64,000 nucleotides of DNA from NCBI GenBank assembly GCA_021822385.1, contig JAKARC010000005.1, positions 23,587 through 87,586 on the forward strand, given 5' to 3'. The DNA comes from Pseudomonadota bacterium. GTDB taxonomy: Bacteria > Pseudomonadota > Gammaproteobacteria > Steroidobacterales > Steroidobacteraceae. Shown piece by piece: positions 35,047-42,863 of this stretch. The position numbers and the translations under genes are program-made. Position 1 is the first letter of the stretch. Every line of letters begins with the position of its first letter. Under the pieces are notes generated by a model. That model was not told the DNA's origin. It worked only from the letters and a program-made list of their open reading frames with translations, and did no database searches.

Positions 35047-35066
35047 ATGTGCGGATTGCGCGCGCC
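34867..35066 (+). repeat. Direct repeat, copy 1 (RHH gene plus rlmL 3' end); copy 2 at 36233-36436
   Basis: About 200 bases from the RHH gene through GAAGCAGCGGTGAATGTGCG and GATTGCGCGCG recur at 36233-36436 with roughly one difference in nine or ten bases. In copy 2 the right end is the real 3' end of rlmL (minus strand, encoding RNPHIHRCFELRLR). In copy 1 the same rlmL end is present but cut off after about 15 codons. So copy 1 carries a foreign scrap of rlmL, which shows that a segment spanning the RHH/rlmL junction was duplicated. The MazEF module lies between the copies. Confidence 0.85.
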
Positions 35067-35238
35067 AGCGCGGCTGGATAGATCCACGCCACACGACGAG
35101 CATGCCATCTAGAAGGCTGTGCTCACTTATCCGGGCGATTGGCCGCAGCGCCTGCGGCGAACGCGGGGCAGACCGCCTTTGGCCGGTTTGAACCCGCCGC
35201 GCCGGTTCCGAGACGACGCTCATGTCTTCTTGACGCTG

Positions 35239-35258
35239 GGTATAACCATAGTTATACC
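35239..35258. promoter_or_regulatory. Palindromic operator of the MazEF-type module
   Basis: GGTATAACCATAGTTATACC has two perfect eight-base arms around CATA and ends six bases before the antitoxin start (35265). Toxin-antitoxin operons are usually repressed by the antitoxin through such a site, so autoregulation is likely. Confidence 0.7.
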
Positions 35259-35264
35259 AAGGTC

Positions 35265-35508
35265 ATGAAGACAGCGATATCGATCCCCGATGCCCTGTTC
35301 AGGGAAGCGGAGGTTCTCGCGAAAAAGCGCGGCATCTCGCGCAGCGAGCTGTACGCCACCGCAATTGCAGATTACGTCAAGGATGAAAGGTTCTTAGGGA
35401 TACGAGAGCAGCTCGATGCCCGTATATGGGACGGAGCCGAAGGCGTCGGCGCTTGACCCTGAGCTTGCAACGATGCAGGCGCGGTCATTCCCAAGCGATA
35501 AGTGGTAA
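35265..35508 (+). pseudogene. mazE: MazE-type antitoxin with a one-base frameshift
   Basis: ATG 35265 opens MKTAISIPDALFREAEVLAKKRGISRSELYATAIADYV, a ribbon-helix-helix DNA-binding domain of MazE antitoxins. The frame then runs to a TGA at 35454-35456 with an unconvincing tail. If one C is removed from the CCC near 35418-35420, the frame continues as DAVYGTEPKASALDPELATM and QARSFPSDKW, the usual toxin-binding C-terminus, and stops at TAA 35506-35508, three bases before the toxin ATG. So the gene has a single-base insertion, is recoded by frameshifting, or the base is a sequence error. Confidence 0.8.
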
Positions 35509-35511
35509 GGC

Positions 35512-35850
35512 ATGCGAGGAGGCGAGCTCTGGTGGGCATCGCTTCCGGATCCGATTGGATCAGGGCCAGGATTTCGGCGACCTGTACTCATTGTCCAGTC
35601 CAATGAGTTCAATGCAAGCGCGATCGGCACGGTCATCTGTGCGGTCATAAGTTCCAACCTCCGCCTCGAGCGGGCGCCCGGCAACGTTCGGATCCGCGCA
35701 CGTACGAGCGGCCTCAGCCGCGATTCGATCGTCAACGTGTCGCAGCTGATCACGGTCGACAAGCAGTTACTGGCAGAGCGAATCGGCAGGCTCGCACCGA
35801 ACGTGCTGCGGGACGTGGAATTGGGCATCAGACTCGTGCTGGCCGTGTAG
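35512..35850 (+). CDS. mazF: MazF/PemK-type endoribonuclease toxin
   Basis: 112 residues, complete. MRGGELWWASLP, GFRRPVLIVQSNEFNAS, IGTVICAVISSNLRL and SRDSIVNVSQLITVDKQLL follow the MazF/PemK fold; the Arg of RRPVLIVQ and the Ser/Thr of the NVSQ strand lie in the known active-site region. Known activity: sequence-specific mRNA cleavage that stops growth. It starts three bases after the restored stop of the antitoxin. The toxin frame is intact although the antitoxin appears broken. Confidence 0.9.
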   Translation: MRGGELWWASLPDPIGSGPGFRRPVLIVQSNEFNASAIGTVICAVISSNLRLERAPGNVRIRARTSGLSRDSIVNVSQLITVDKQLLAERIGRLAPNVLRDVELGIRLVLAV

Positions 35851-36209
35851 AGACCGTTCCGGTCGACCCGACGATCCGCAGCCCGCGGTCGCCTCTGGCA
35901 GCGGCAGCTTTGCAGAGGGCGAATGCAAGAGCCGCAAGCCGAGTCGCGGCAGAGAGTTGCTACCCAGCGCCAAGGTCATGTTCTCAGCCGCGCGGGCAGT
36001 GATCCGGGGATCTGCGGCGTGAGCGAGCGGAACTCCTGCACGCAGGCTCGTTCATGCTCATCGCCAGCAGCCATCACCAACGCCATCTGCCTGGGACTTA
36101 AAATCACGAGAGAACAGCCCTACATTCCGTCATTCGCGGCTCGTGACGGTCCGGTCGGAACTGCAATCCACACCTTGATCAGGTGAGCACCTGCTCTCGC
36201 GCCAGTCGT
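35851..36209. other. Intergenic stretch between toxin and second RHH copy
   Basis: About 360 bases with no recognisable gene, terminator or repeat beyond the flanking duplication. Probably remnant sequence brought in with the TA module. Confidence 0.45.
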
Positions 36210-36412
36210 TCCCACCGAATGACCTGCCTCTCCTGGTCGACCCACGCAAGAAGGCTGTCTTCGAGCGCGTGTGCGCTAAGGAAAGCGCGACCCCTGCGCA
36301 GGTTGTGCGGCGGCTGACCCGTTCGTATATCGAAGCCCGGCTGGGTCACCCGTGGCAGCCCGAGGACGAGCCGCCACCGGCTCAACGCAACCGCAGCTCG
36401 AAGCAGCGGTGA
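36210..36412 (+). pseudogene. Second, start-less copy of the RHH gene
   Basis: Reads LPLLVDPRKKAVFERVCAKE, SATPAQVVRRLTRSYIEARL and GHPWQPEDEPPPAQRNRSSKQR, nearly the same as the intact gene at 34831, but the N-terminal strand is altered and no start codon or ribosome site is in frame. The TGA at 36410-36412 is kept. The last 31 bases overlap the 3' end of rlmL on the opposite strand. Confidence 0.8.
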
Positions 36413-38604
36413 ATGTGCGGATTGCGCGCGAAGTCGCGCGGCAGCGTGGCGGCGGAAATATCGTGTACGGCGTAGCGCTGCTCGAGGGCGGGCTCGAGCC
36501 GGAAGCGTTGCGCGTTGGTCGAAAACACGAGCAGCCCTCCGGGGGCGAGCACGCGCATGCACAGATCGATCAGCAGAGCGTGATCGCGCTGCAGGTCGAG
36601 CACGCCCTGCATGCGCTTTGAGTTCGAGAAGGTCGGCGGGTCGAGGTAGATGAGGTCGTAGCGGGCCTGCGCTGCCTGCGCCGCGCGCAGCCACTCGCGA
36701 CAGTCGGCTTGAATCAAGGCATGCGGACCGTCCTGCAGACGGTTCAGCGCCAGATTGCGTCGCGCCCAGTCGAGGTAGGTTCTCGACAGATCCACCGAAG
36801 TCGTCGTGGCCGCTCCTCCCGCCGCCGCATAGACGGTGGCCGTACCGGTGTAGGCGAAGAGGTTGAGGAAATGTCGGCCGCGGGCCGCAGTGCGCAGCCG
36901 CGCGCGCGTGCGGCGCTGATCGAGAAACAGCCCCGTATCCAGATAGTTCGCAAAGTTCACCTCGAAGCGCAGACCGCCCTCGCCGACCCGGTGAGCGCGA
37001 CCGTCCTCGCGCAGCTTGACGTATTGATCCTGACCCCGGGTGCGCCGCCGGGTTCGCACGCGGATGCGCTCGCGCGCGATGCCGGTCACCCGCGGCAAGC
37101 TGGCGAGCACCTCACCGCGCCGGCGACGCGCGGCCTCGGGCGGGATCTCGCGCGGCGCGGCGTATTCCTGCACATACAGCCAGCACTCCCCGCTGTCGAG
37201 AAGCGTGTACTGATCGATGGCGAAGGCGTACTCGGGCATGTCGGCATCGTAGAGGCGATAGCACGTGACCGATTCGCGCTCCGCCCAGCGGCGCAGGAGC
37301 TTCAGATTCTTGGCCAATCGGTTCGCGAACATGCGCGCCCCGGGCGTATCGGCGCGCGAGTCGTCCGGCCGCGCCAGGGTGCCGGGCGGGCGCAGACTGG
37401 CGGGCTCGACGCGCATGCGCAGCAAGCGACATTCGATTGCTCCGTTCCAGAGCGTATGGGTGCGCGCGGCTCGGATCCCGAGCTCCATGCCCAACTGTGG
37501 CGCGCCGGTGAGCACTGCCGCGCTCCAGCCCTGAAAATGCTCGCGCAGCACCGTGCCGAGCTCGCGATGCACAGCGCGCGCCGCCTCGAGATCCGCCAGA
37601 CGCGCCCCATACGGCGGATTGGTACATACAAGCCCGCTGCCGGTTCCGTACGGCCGCGCCTGAGCCAGCGGACCGACGGCAAATTGCACCCAGCCGGCAA
37701 CGCCGGCCCGTTCGGCATTGGCTGTTGCGGCGCGCACGGCCGCCGGGTCGCGGTCGCGCCCATGCAGCCGCGGCGTCCCGGCCGGGGCCGCTCCGCAGCG
37801 CGCGCGCGCACGTTCCCGCACCTGCCGCCACAGGGCGGCGTCGTGCCCGCGCCAGCCGAGGAACCCGAAGTAGGTTCGCGCGAGTCCCGGGGCGCGCCCG
37901 GTGGCGATCAGGGCCGCCTCGATGACGAGCGTGCCCGAGCCGCACATCGGATCGAGGAACGACCCGCCCTCGGCGGCGCACTGCGGCCAGAGACTGCGGA
38001 TCAGAACACCGGCCGCCAGGTTCTCCTTCAGCGGCGCCGCCCCCGCCTCGCCGCGGTAGCCGCGCCGATGCAGGCTCTCTCCCGCCAGATCGATGTAGAG
38101 CGTGATCGCCGCTTCGTGTGCATGCGCGTGCACGCGCACGTCGGGGCGATCCAGTACGATGTTCGGTCGCGTGCCGCTCGCGGCGCGCTGCGCATCGGCG
38201 ATGGCATCCTTGAGCTTCAGCGCACCGAAGTGGCTGTGCGTCAGGGTGGGATGACGCCCACTGAAGTCGCAGGCGAGGCTCGCGCCGGCGGCTAGGTGCT
38301 CGCACCAGGGAACCGCGCGCGCGCACGCGTAGAACGTGTCCGTATCGGCAGCCTCGAAGCGGGCGATTTCGAGCAGCACGCGGCTCGCGAGCCGCGACTC
38401 GAGGCAGACCCGGTAGGCAGTCTCGAGCGTGCCGGTGAAGCTCACCGCGCCGGCGCGCTCGCGCACCTCGCGGGCGCCGAGCGCGGCGAGCTCCGCGGCA
38501 AGCAGATCGGCGAGCCCACGCGGCACGGTGGCGAGAAGCGCAAGCGCGCCCTCGCCGCGCGCGGCAGCAGCGGCAAGCGTTTGCTCAGGCTCGGTCGACG
38601 GCAT
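36382..38604 (-). CDS. rlmL: Bifunctional 23S rRNA methyltransferase RlmKL
   Basis: Methylates 23S rRNA at m2G2445 (RlmL part) and m7G2069 (RlmK part) in E. coli; SAM-dependent. 740 residues, close to the usual 700. N-terminal THUMP domain (about 50-165), then the RlmL domain with LDPMCGSGTLVIEAAL and the catalytic NPPYG, then the RlmK domain with FLNLFAYTGTATVYAA and LDPPTFSNSKRM. All motifs are intact. A scrap of its 3' end is duplicated at about 35020-35066. Confidence 0.95.
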   Translation of the reverse strand: MPSTEPEQTLAAAAARGEGALALLATVPRGLADLLAAELAALGAREVRERAGAVSFTGTLETAYRVCLESRLASRVLLEIARFEAADTDTFYACARAVPWCEHLAAGASLACDFSGRHPTLTHSHFGALKLKDAIADAQRAASGTRPNIVLDRPDVRVHAHAHEAAITLYIDLAGESLHRRGYRGEAGAAPLKENLAAGVLIRSLWPQCAAEGGSFLDPMCGSGTLVIEAALIATGRAPGLARTYFGFLGWRGHDAALWRQVRERARARCGAAPAGTPRLHGRDRDPAAVRAATANAERAGVAGWVQFAVGPLAQARPYGTGSGLVCTNPPYGARLADLEAARAVHRELGTVLREHFQGWSAAVLTGAPQLGMELGIRAARTHTLWNGAIECRLLRMRVEPASLRPPGTLARPDDSRADTPGARMFANRLAKNLKLLRRWAERESVTCYRLYDADMPEYAFAIDQYTLLDSGECWLYVQEYAAPREIPPEAARRRRGEVLASLPRVTGIARERIRVRTRRRTRGQDQYVKLREDGRAHRVGEGGLRFEVNFANYLDTGLFLDQRRTRARLRTAARGRHFLNLFAYTGTATVYAAAGGAATTTSVDLSRTYLDWARRNLALNRLQDGPHALIQADCREWLRAAQAAQARYDLIYLDPPTFSNSKRMQGVLDLQRDHALLIDLCMRVLAPGGLLVFSTNAQRFRLEPALEQRYAVHDISAATLPRDFARNPHIHRCFELRLR

Positions 38605-39156
38605 CGGGCGAGGAATATCGGCACACGGTCGCGCGGGATGATGCCCGATCTGCCGCCAGGCCGTCGGTGAGATTGCGCTTCAACGTGTCCCCGGGACACT
38701 CGCCGCCGGACATCCCCACGCGCCGCCCGCGCCGTGCGCAGAGTCCTGTTGGCGCAGGTTACCTACCCGCGGCACCGACTCGCCCCTGTGTGGTTCAGCG
38801 TCCAGGCTCATCCGGAACCTAACGATCTGCATGTGGGCATCCCACCCTCATCGACCTCTTGCGCGGACCTTCGGGGCACCCGAAGGCGACGGGTTTACGG
38901 CTCTCCGATGGCAGACTCTGCACAGATCATACGGGCACCACGCCGATATCCCCGGGAACGCGGTCCACGCAATCAGGCCCTGATCGCAGACCGCCCCGGG
39001 CCGCGGTGCCAACCGTCGACTGCGCACACCGTGCCCGTGCGAGCGCGGCGGCACCCACAGCACACCCGAGGCGAACTACGCACGCAATGACCGAAATGTC
39101 GTTATCCTCGTGTACCCTGATCGATACAGGATTCATGCGGGCGTGAGAGAACAACA
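38605..39156. other. Intergenic stretch, no supportable gene
   Basis: About 550 bases. Open frames here have no family resemblance and no convincing ribosome site. The right end holds GAGAGAAC just before the ClC start. Confidence 0.45.
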
Positions 39157-40848
39157 ATGAACTCCGTGCCGTTCATACAGCCGAACGATGCACCGGCTGC
39201 CGTGACATTGAATTTTTCACCGCGCTTCTGGGTGCTGATCGTCATCACCGGGATCGGCGCCGGCCTCGGGGCATCAGGGCTGATGGCGCTGCTCGCGTGG
39301 GTGCAGCACCACTCCTACGACTACAGCTCAGGTGATTTTCAGCATGCGGCGGAGCTGGTATCGCCGTGGCGACATATCTGGATCATGGCGGCCGCCGGCG
39401 TGCTGGCCGTAGTCGGGATCTGGGTGCTGAAGCGCCGCTTCCGCGGCGAGGACAGTGATGTCCCACGCGCCATCTGGTTCAGATCAGGCCGCCTGCCCTT
39501 GCTGCGCACTCTCCTCGAGGCGGCTCTGTCGATAACGATCGTCGGCATGGGGGCATCGCTCGGGCGGGAAGGAGCGCCCAAGCAGGTCGGCGCCGCCATT
39601 GCCAGCGCACTGTCCGGCTGGGCGAGATTGACCCGGGCGGAAACGCGATTTCTCGTCGCATGCGGTGCCGGAGCGGGCATGGGCGCGGTCTACAACGTAC
39701 CGCTCGGCGGCGCGCTGTTTGCACTCGAGATACTGCTCGGAACGCTGAGCTTGCCGCTGATACTGCCCGCAATTACCGCATCCTTCGTTGCGACTGCAGT
39801 GTCCTGGCTCACGCTGCCCAACCATGCCACCTATCTGGTTCCGAATTATGCGTTTACGCGCGGGCAGTTGCTCTGGGCTTTCGTCTTCGGCCCAGTGGCC
39901 GGCATGGCATCGGTAGTATTTGTACGCATGATTATCTGGGTCGATGGGCACAAACCACGGCGCGGCTGGACCTTGCTGGCGCCGCTGCTGATGTTCACCG
40001 CTCTCGGCTGCATCGCCATCGAACTGCCCCAGCTCTTGGGCAACGGCAAGGACGTGACCGAATTGGCCTTCACCGGCCAGCTCGGGGTACCACTGCTGCT
40101 GGCGTTGATTTTCCTCAAGCCGCTCGCCACCTCGGGTTGCCTCGGCAGCGGCGCGCCCGGCGGTCTGTTTACACCGAGCGTAACCATCGGCGCCGCACTC
40201 GGCGGGTTTTTCGGTCACCTCTGGTCGCTCGCCTGGCCCGGCGCACCCCGGGGAAGCTATGCCGTCATCGGCGCCGGCGCGGTCCTGGCCGCAACAACCC
40301 AAGCGCCGGTATCCTCGATTGTCTTACTGCTGGAGCTGACGCATCACACGCTCGGGATCATCGTGCCGATTCTTGCGGCAGTGATCGGCGCCGCCATCAC
40401 CTCACGGCTCCTCGACCGACGCTCACTGTACTCCGGTCCGGTCGCGCCCCTGCCCGCGGCGGTGCAAATGCCGGCAGAGCCGCCGCGGCTCGCATATCAG
40501 GCGCGCATCTGCACGGATATCGAAGTCATTTCCATAGCCAGCAGCTACCACACGATCACCCGGCGCCTCCTCGACCTGGGTCACACGCGGCAGATCCTCT
40601 ACGTCCTCGATGACCAAGGCATGTTTGCCGGCCGCATCCTGCCGGCAGATGTCATGACCTGCCACCCGCTGGCACGTACTCTCAATACCGGCGCGGCCGC
40701 TGATCTCGTCACTCCCGTGACCTGCCTGCTACCCACGATGACGCGGGCAGACGTAGAGCGTCGCTTGGAGCACGAATCAACAGGAGAACTGCCGGTTGTC
40801 GATACGCTCGGCGGCGCTCTGCTCGGAGTGGTGCGGCGCCAAACGTAA
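39157..40848 (+). CDS. ClC-family chloride channel/antiporter with CBS domains
   Basis: 563 residues. The membrane part (about 25-420) carries the ClC selectivity motifs, with GREGAP at 136-141 (gating Glu138), GAGAGMGAVYNVPLGGALFALE and GSGAPGGLFTPSVTIGAALGG. The C-terminal 110 residues form a CBS pair (ICTDIEVISIASSYHTITRRLLD and VTCLLPTMTRADVERRLEHE). Known roles are chloride/proton exchange, acid resistance or fluoride export. The first signature is GREGAPKQ rather than the GREGPxVQ of ClcA, placing it in a side branch. Inner membrane. Confidence 0.92.
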   Translation: MNSVPFIQPNDAPAAVTLNFSPRFWVLIVITGIGAGLGASGLMALLAWVQHHSYDYSSGDFQHAAELVSPWRHIWIMAAAGVLAVVGIWVLKRRFRGEDSDVPRAIWFRSGRLPLLRTLLEAALSITIVGMGASLGREGAPKQVGAAIASALSGWARLTRAETRFLVACGAGAGMGAVYNVPLGGALFALEILLGTLSLPLILPAITASFVATAVSWLTLPNHATYLVPNYAFTRGQLLWAFVFGPVAGMASVVFVRMIIWVDGHKPRRGWTLLAPLLMFTALGCIAIELPQLLGNGKDVTELAFTGQLGVPLLLALIFLKPLATSGCLGSGAPGGLFTPSVTIGAALGGFFGHLWSLAWPGAPRGSYAVIGAGAVLAATTQAPVSSIVLLLELTHHTLGIIVPILAAVIGAAITSRLLDRRSLYSGPVAPLPAAVQMPAEPPRLAYQARICTDIEVISIASSYHTITRRLLDLGHTRQILYVLDDQGMFAGRILPADVMTCHPLARTLNTGAAADLVTPVTCLLPTMTRADVERRLEHESTGELPVVDTLGGALLGVVRRQT

Positions 40849-40900
40849 CAGCAACGCCGGCGTGCCGGTCCGGCGCAATTGCCATGTGGGCTCGCGCCGC

Positions 40901-41086
40901 TCATGCACCCCGCGACTTCATGCTTCGTTTCACATCGCCATATTTTGCGCGCAGCGTGCCGAGTTTCTTCTGCACCTTGCCGCGCGCCTGCAACCGGGTG
41001 TCGCCCGTGACCGTGCCGACAACCTCCTGCACGACGCCTCTGGCCTTTGTGACTCGACCTTTCACCTGATCCTTGTTGATACCCAT
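40901..41086 (-). CDS. CsbD-like stress protein
   Basis: 61 residues from ATG 41086 behind GAGGAG. MGINKDQVKGRVTKARG, VVGTVTGDTRLQARGKVQKK and a basic C-terminus match CsbD-family small hydrophilic proteins, which are induced by general stress in several bacteria and have no established biochemical role. Convergent with the ClC gene. Confidence 0.88.
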   Translation of the reverse strand: MGINKDQVKGRVTKARGVVQEVVGTVTGDTRLQARGKVQKKLGTLRAKYGDVKRSMKSRGA

Positions 41087-41506
41087 GGAACACTCCTCGT
41101 AAATGACTCCGGCGGGCGGCCGGCGCGCCGCGATTGCCATGCCGCGAGGCGCAACCACCGCGCGAGCGTGCCCGCGCCGGCAGCCCGTCGTCTGTGCGCA
41201 GTGCCACACTGGCGGCGAACGTGCGCGGATGCACACGGCGCCCAAGCGCTGCCGCCGCCGCCAAGGCGCAAGTGAGTATCTCACCTTGCCTTCAGGATCA
41301 CATCGCCCGGACCTTGCCCGGCCGCAGGAGGAACGCCGGTCCGGCACGGCGCTGTGCGGCAGGCTCGAGGACCGGGCGGCGCGCGCCGCGCGCAATGACC
41401 GCTACGTTGACAGTTCCCAACTGACATCTCGCCCCCAGGCCCACCGATCTCGACAGGTACCGAGCGTCCGTCATGCTGTTTGTCCGTGCTCGGGTCAGTT
41501 CAGTTC
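41087..41506. other. Intergenic stretch between CsbD and the sodB promoter
   Basis: About 420 bases with no supportable gene. It must contain the csbD promoter (minus strand) at its left end. Open frames here are arginine-rich and have no family resemblance. Confidence 0.45.
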
Positions 41507-41535
41507 TGGACAATTGGGCGCAAGTCTCCTACGAT
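41507..41535 (+). promoter_or_regulatory. Sigma-70-like promoter of sodB
   Basis: TGGACA (41507-41512) and TACGAT (41530-41535) are separated by 17 bases and lie 46 bases upstream of the sodB start codon, with GGAGGAG at 41569-41575 between. Spacing and hexamers fit a vegetative promoter. Confidence 0.5.
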
Positions 41536-41580
41536 GATGAGCCCGCCCGAGCGGTTTGATATCCATACGGAGGAGCCCCC

Positions 41581-42189
41581 GTGACCTTCACACTGCCCTC
41601 ACTGCCCTTCGCGCCCGGAGCGCTCGCCGCCCGCGGCATGTGCCAGGAAACTCTCGAGCTGCATCACGGCAAGCATCATCAGACCTATGTCAACACGCTG
41701 AACGGTCTGATCGAGAAGAACGAAGCACTCCACGGCAAGAGCCTCGAGCAGGTCATTGCTCTGTCCCACGGACGCGACGATCTGGTGGCGGTATTCAACA
41801 ATGCCGGCCAGCACTGGAACCATAGCCTGTTCTGGAATTCACTCGCGCCGAATGGTGGCGGGATACCCGGCGCACTCGAGAAGAAGCTGACCAGCGACTT
41901 CGGCAGCGTCGAGAAATTCAAGGAAGCATTCAAGGCGGCCGCGCTCGGGCAGTTCGGCTCGGGCTGGGCATGGCTGATCCTCGACCGCAACGGGCGATTG
42001 AAGATCACGAAGACGGGCAACGCGGGCACCCCCCTCGCCACCGGCGAGGGCAAGGCGCTGCTGGTCCTCGATGTCTGGGAGCATGCCTACTACGTGGACT
42101 ACCGCAATCGCCGCGCCGATTTTGCGGATAATTTCCTGGCGCGCCTCGCCAACTTCGAGTTTGCCGCAGCACAGCTCGCGGCCGCCTGA
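41581..42189 (+). CDS. sodB: Iron superoxide dismutase
   Basis: Disproportionates superoxide to H2O2 and O2. 202 residues from GTG 41581, five bases after GGAGGAG. Metal ligands are visible: His28 in ELHHGKHH, His in QHWNHSLFW, and the Asp and His of DVWEHAYYVDY. The Gln in FNNAGQHWNH, at the position of E. coli FeSOD Gln69, points to iron rather than manganese. Cytoplasmic, no signal peptide. Monocistronic. Confidence 0.96.
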   Translation: MTFTLPSLPFAPGALAARGMCQETLELHHGKHHQTYVNTLNGLIEKNEALHGKSLEQVIALSHGRDDLVAVFNNAGQHWNHSLFWNSLAPNGGGIPGALEKKLTSDFGSVEKFKEAFKAAALGQFGSGWAWLILDRNGRLKITKTGNAGTPLATGEGKALLVLDVWEHAYYVDYRNRRADFADNFLARLANFEFAAAQLAAA

Positions 42190-42216
42190 AGCGGCGCTCT
42201 GCGACGCCGGCCCGGC

Positions 42217-42783
42217 TCATCCGCCCGGCGCCGGCGCCTTGCGCGGCAGGGCCACCCAGGCGGACACCGTCAGCCCGAAGTGGGCGCCGGCCGCGCACCG
42301 CAGGCGGCTGCGCACCACCTTCACCGGCAATGCGTCGAGCAGCGTCTCACGAATCTGGCGCAACAGCTGGCAGTCGGAGGCGTGCAGGGTCTTCGGCTTG
42401 CCCGGCCCGAGCTCGATGCGGCGGCGCACCGCCTGCAGCGTCGCCCATTTGACCGCCGTGCCGTGCAGCAGTCGCGGCATCTGCAGGTGCACCTGCACCC
42501 GCGGCGAGCGCATATCGCCCGCGGGGGTGCGACTGCACCGGTAAGGCAGGACGTTCAGGCTGGAGTATGGCGCACCGAGACGCGCCAGCAGGTTGTAGAA
42601 GACATACCAGAGCTGGTCGCAGGTATAAGTGCGCGGCAGGTGGTTCAGGTCCACGATCAGATCGTAAGTCCGCCACAGCGCCGGTCGCCCCGGCGCTGCG
42701 GGAGCCTGTGCGCCGGCGGCCGATGCGCCGACCGGCAATACCACAAGCAAGCAGGCGAGCACAATGCGGCGCAGGCGTTTCAT
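42217..42783 (-). CDS. Secreted four-cysteine protein, distant paralog C
   Basis: 188 residues from ATG 42783, which has GGAGG upstream; the frame is open to 42867. Signal peptide about 1-23. The mature part (LPRTYTCDQLWYVFYNLLARLGA, then PYRC, SDCQL and RLRC) keeps the four cysteines and overall layout of paralogs A and B (YTC...LLxRLGA...C...DC...C), but side-chain identity is low outside these. It ends 27 bases from the sodB stop in convergent orientation. Function unknown. Confidence 0.7.
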   Translation of the reverse strand: MKRLRRIVLACLLVVLPVGASAAGAQAPAAPGRPALWRTYDLIVDLNHLPRTYTCDQLWYVFYNLLARLGAPYSSLNVLPYRCSRTPAGDMRSPRVQVHLQMPRLLHGTAVKWATLQAVRRRIELGPGKPKTLHASDCQLLRQIRETLLDALPVKVVRSRLRCAAGAHFGLTVSAWVALPRKAPAPGG

Positions 42784-42863
42784 GGCACAAGCCTCCGACT
42801 GAACGACCGGTTTCACTGATTTTGACCACCCGAGGGCGCGCCCCGTTCCCGGGCACCGGTACC

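Noticed and set aside
38734..39090. A 118-codon open frame between rlmL and the ClC gene
   Set aside because: No ribosome site, no family resemblance, and arginine/proline-rich composition typical of non-coding GC-rich DNA.
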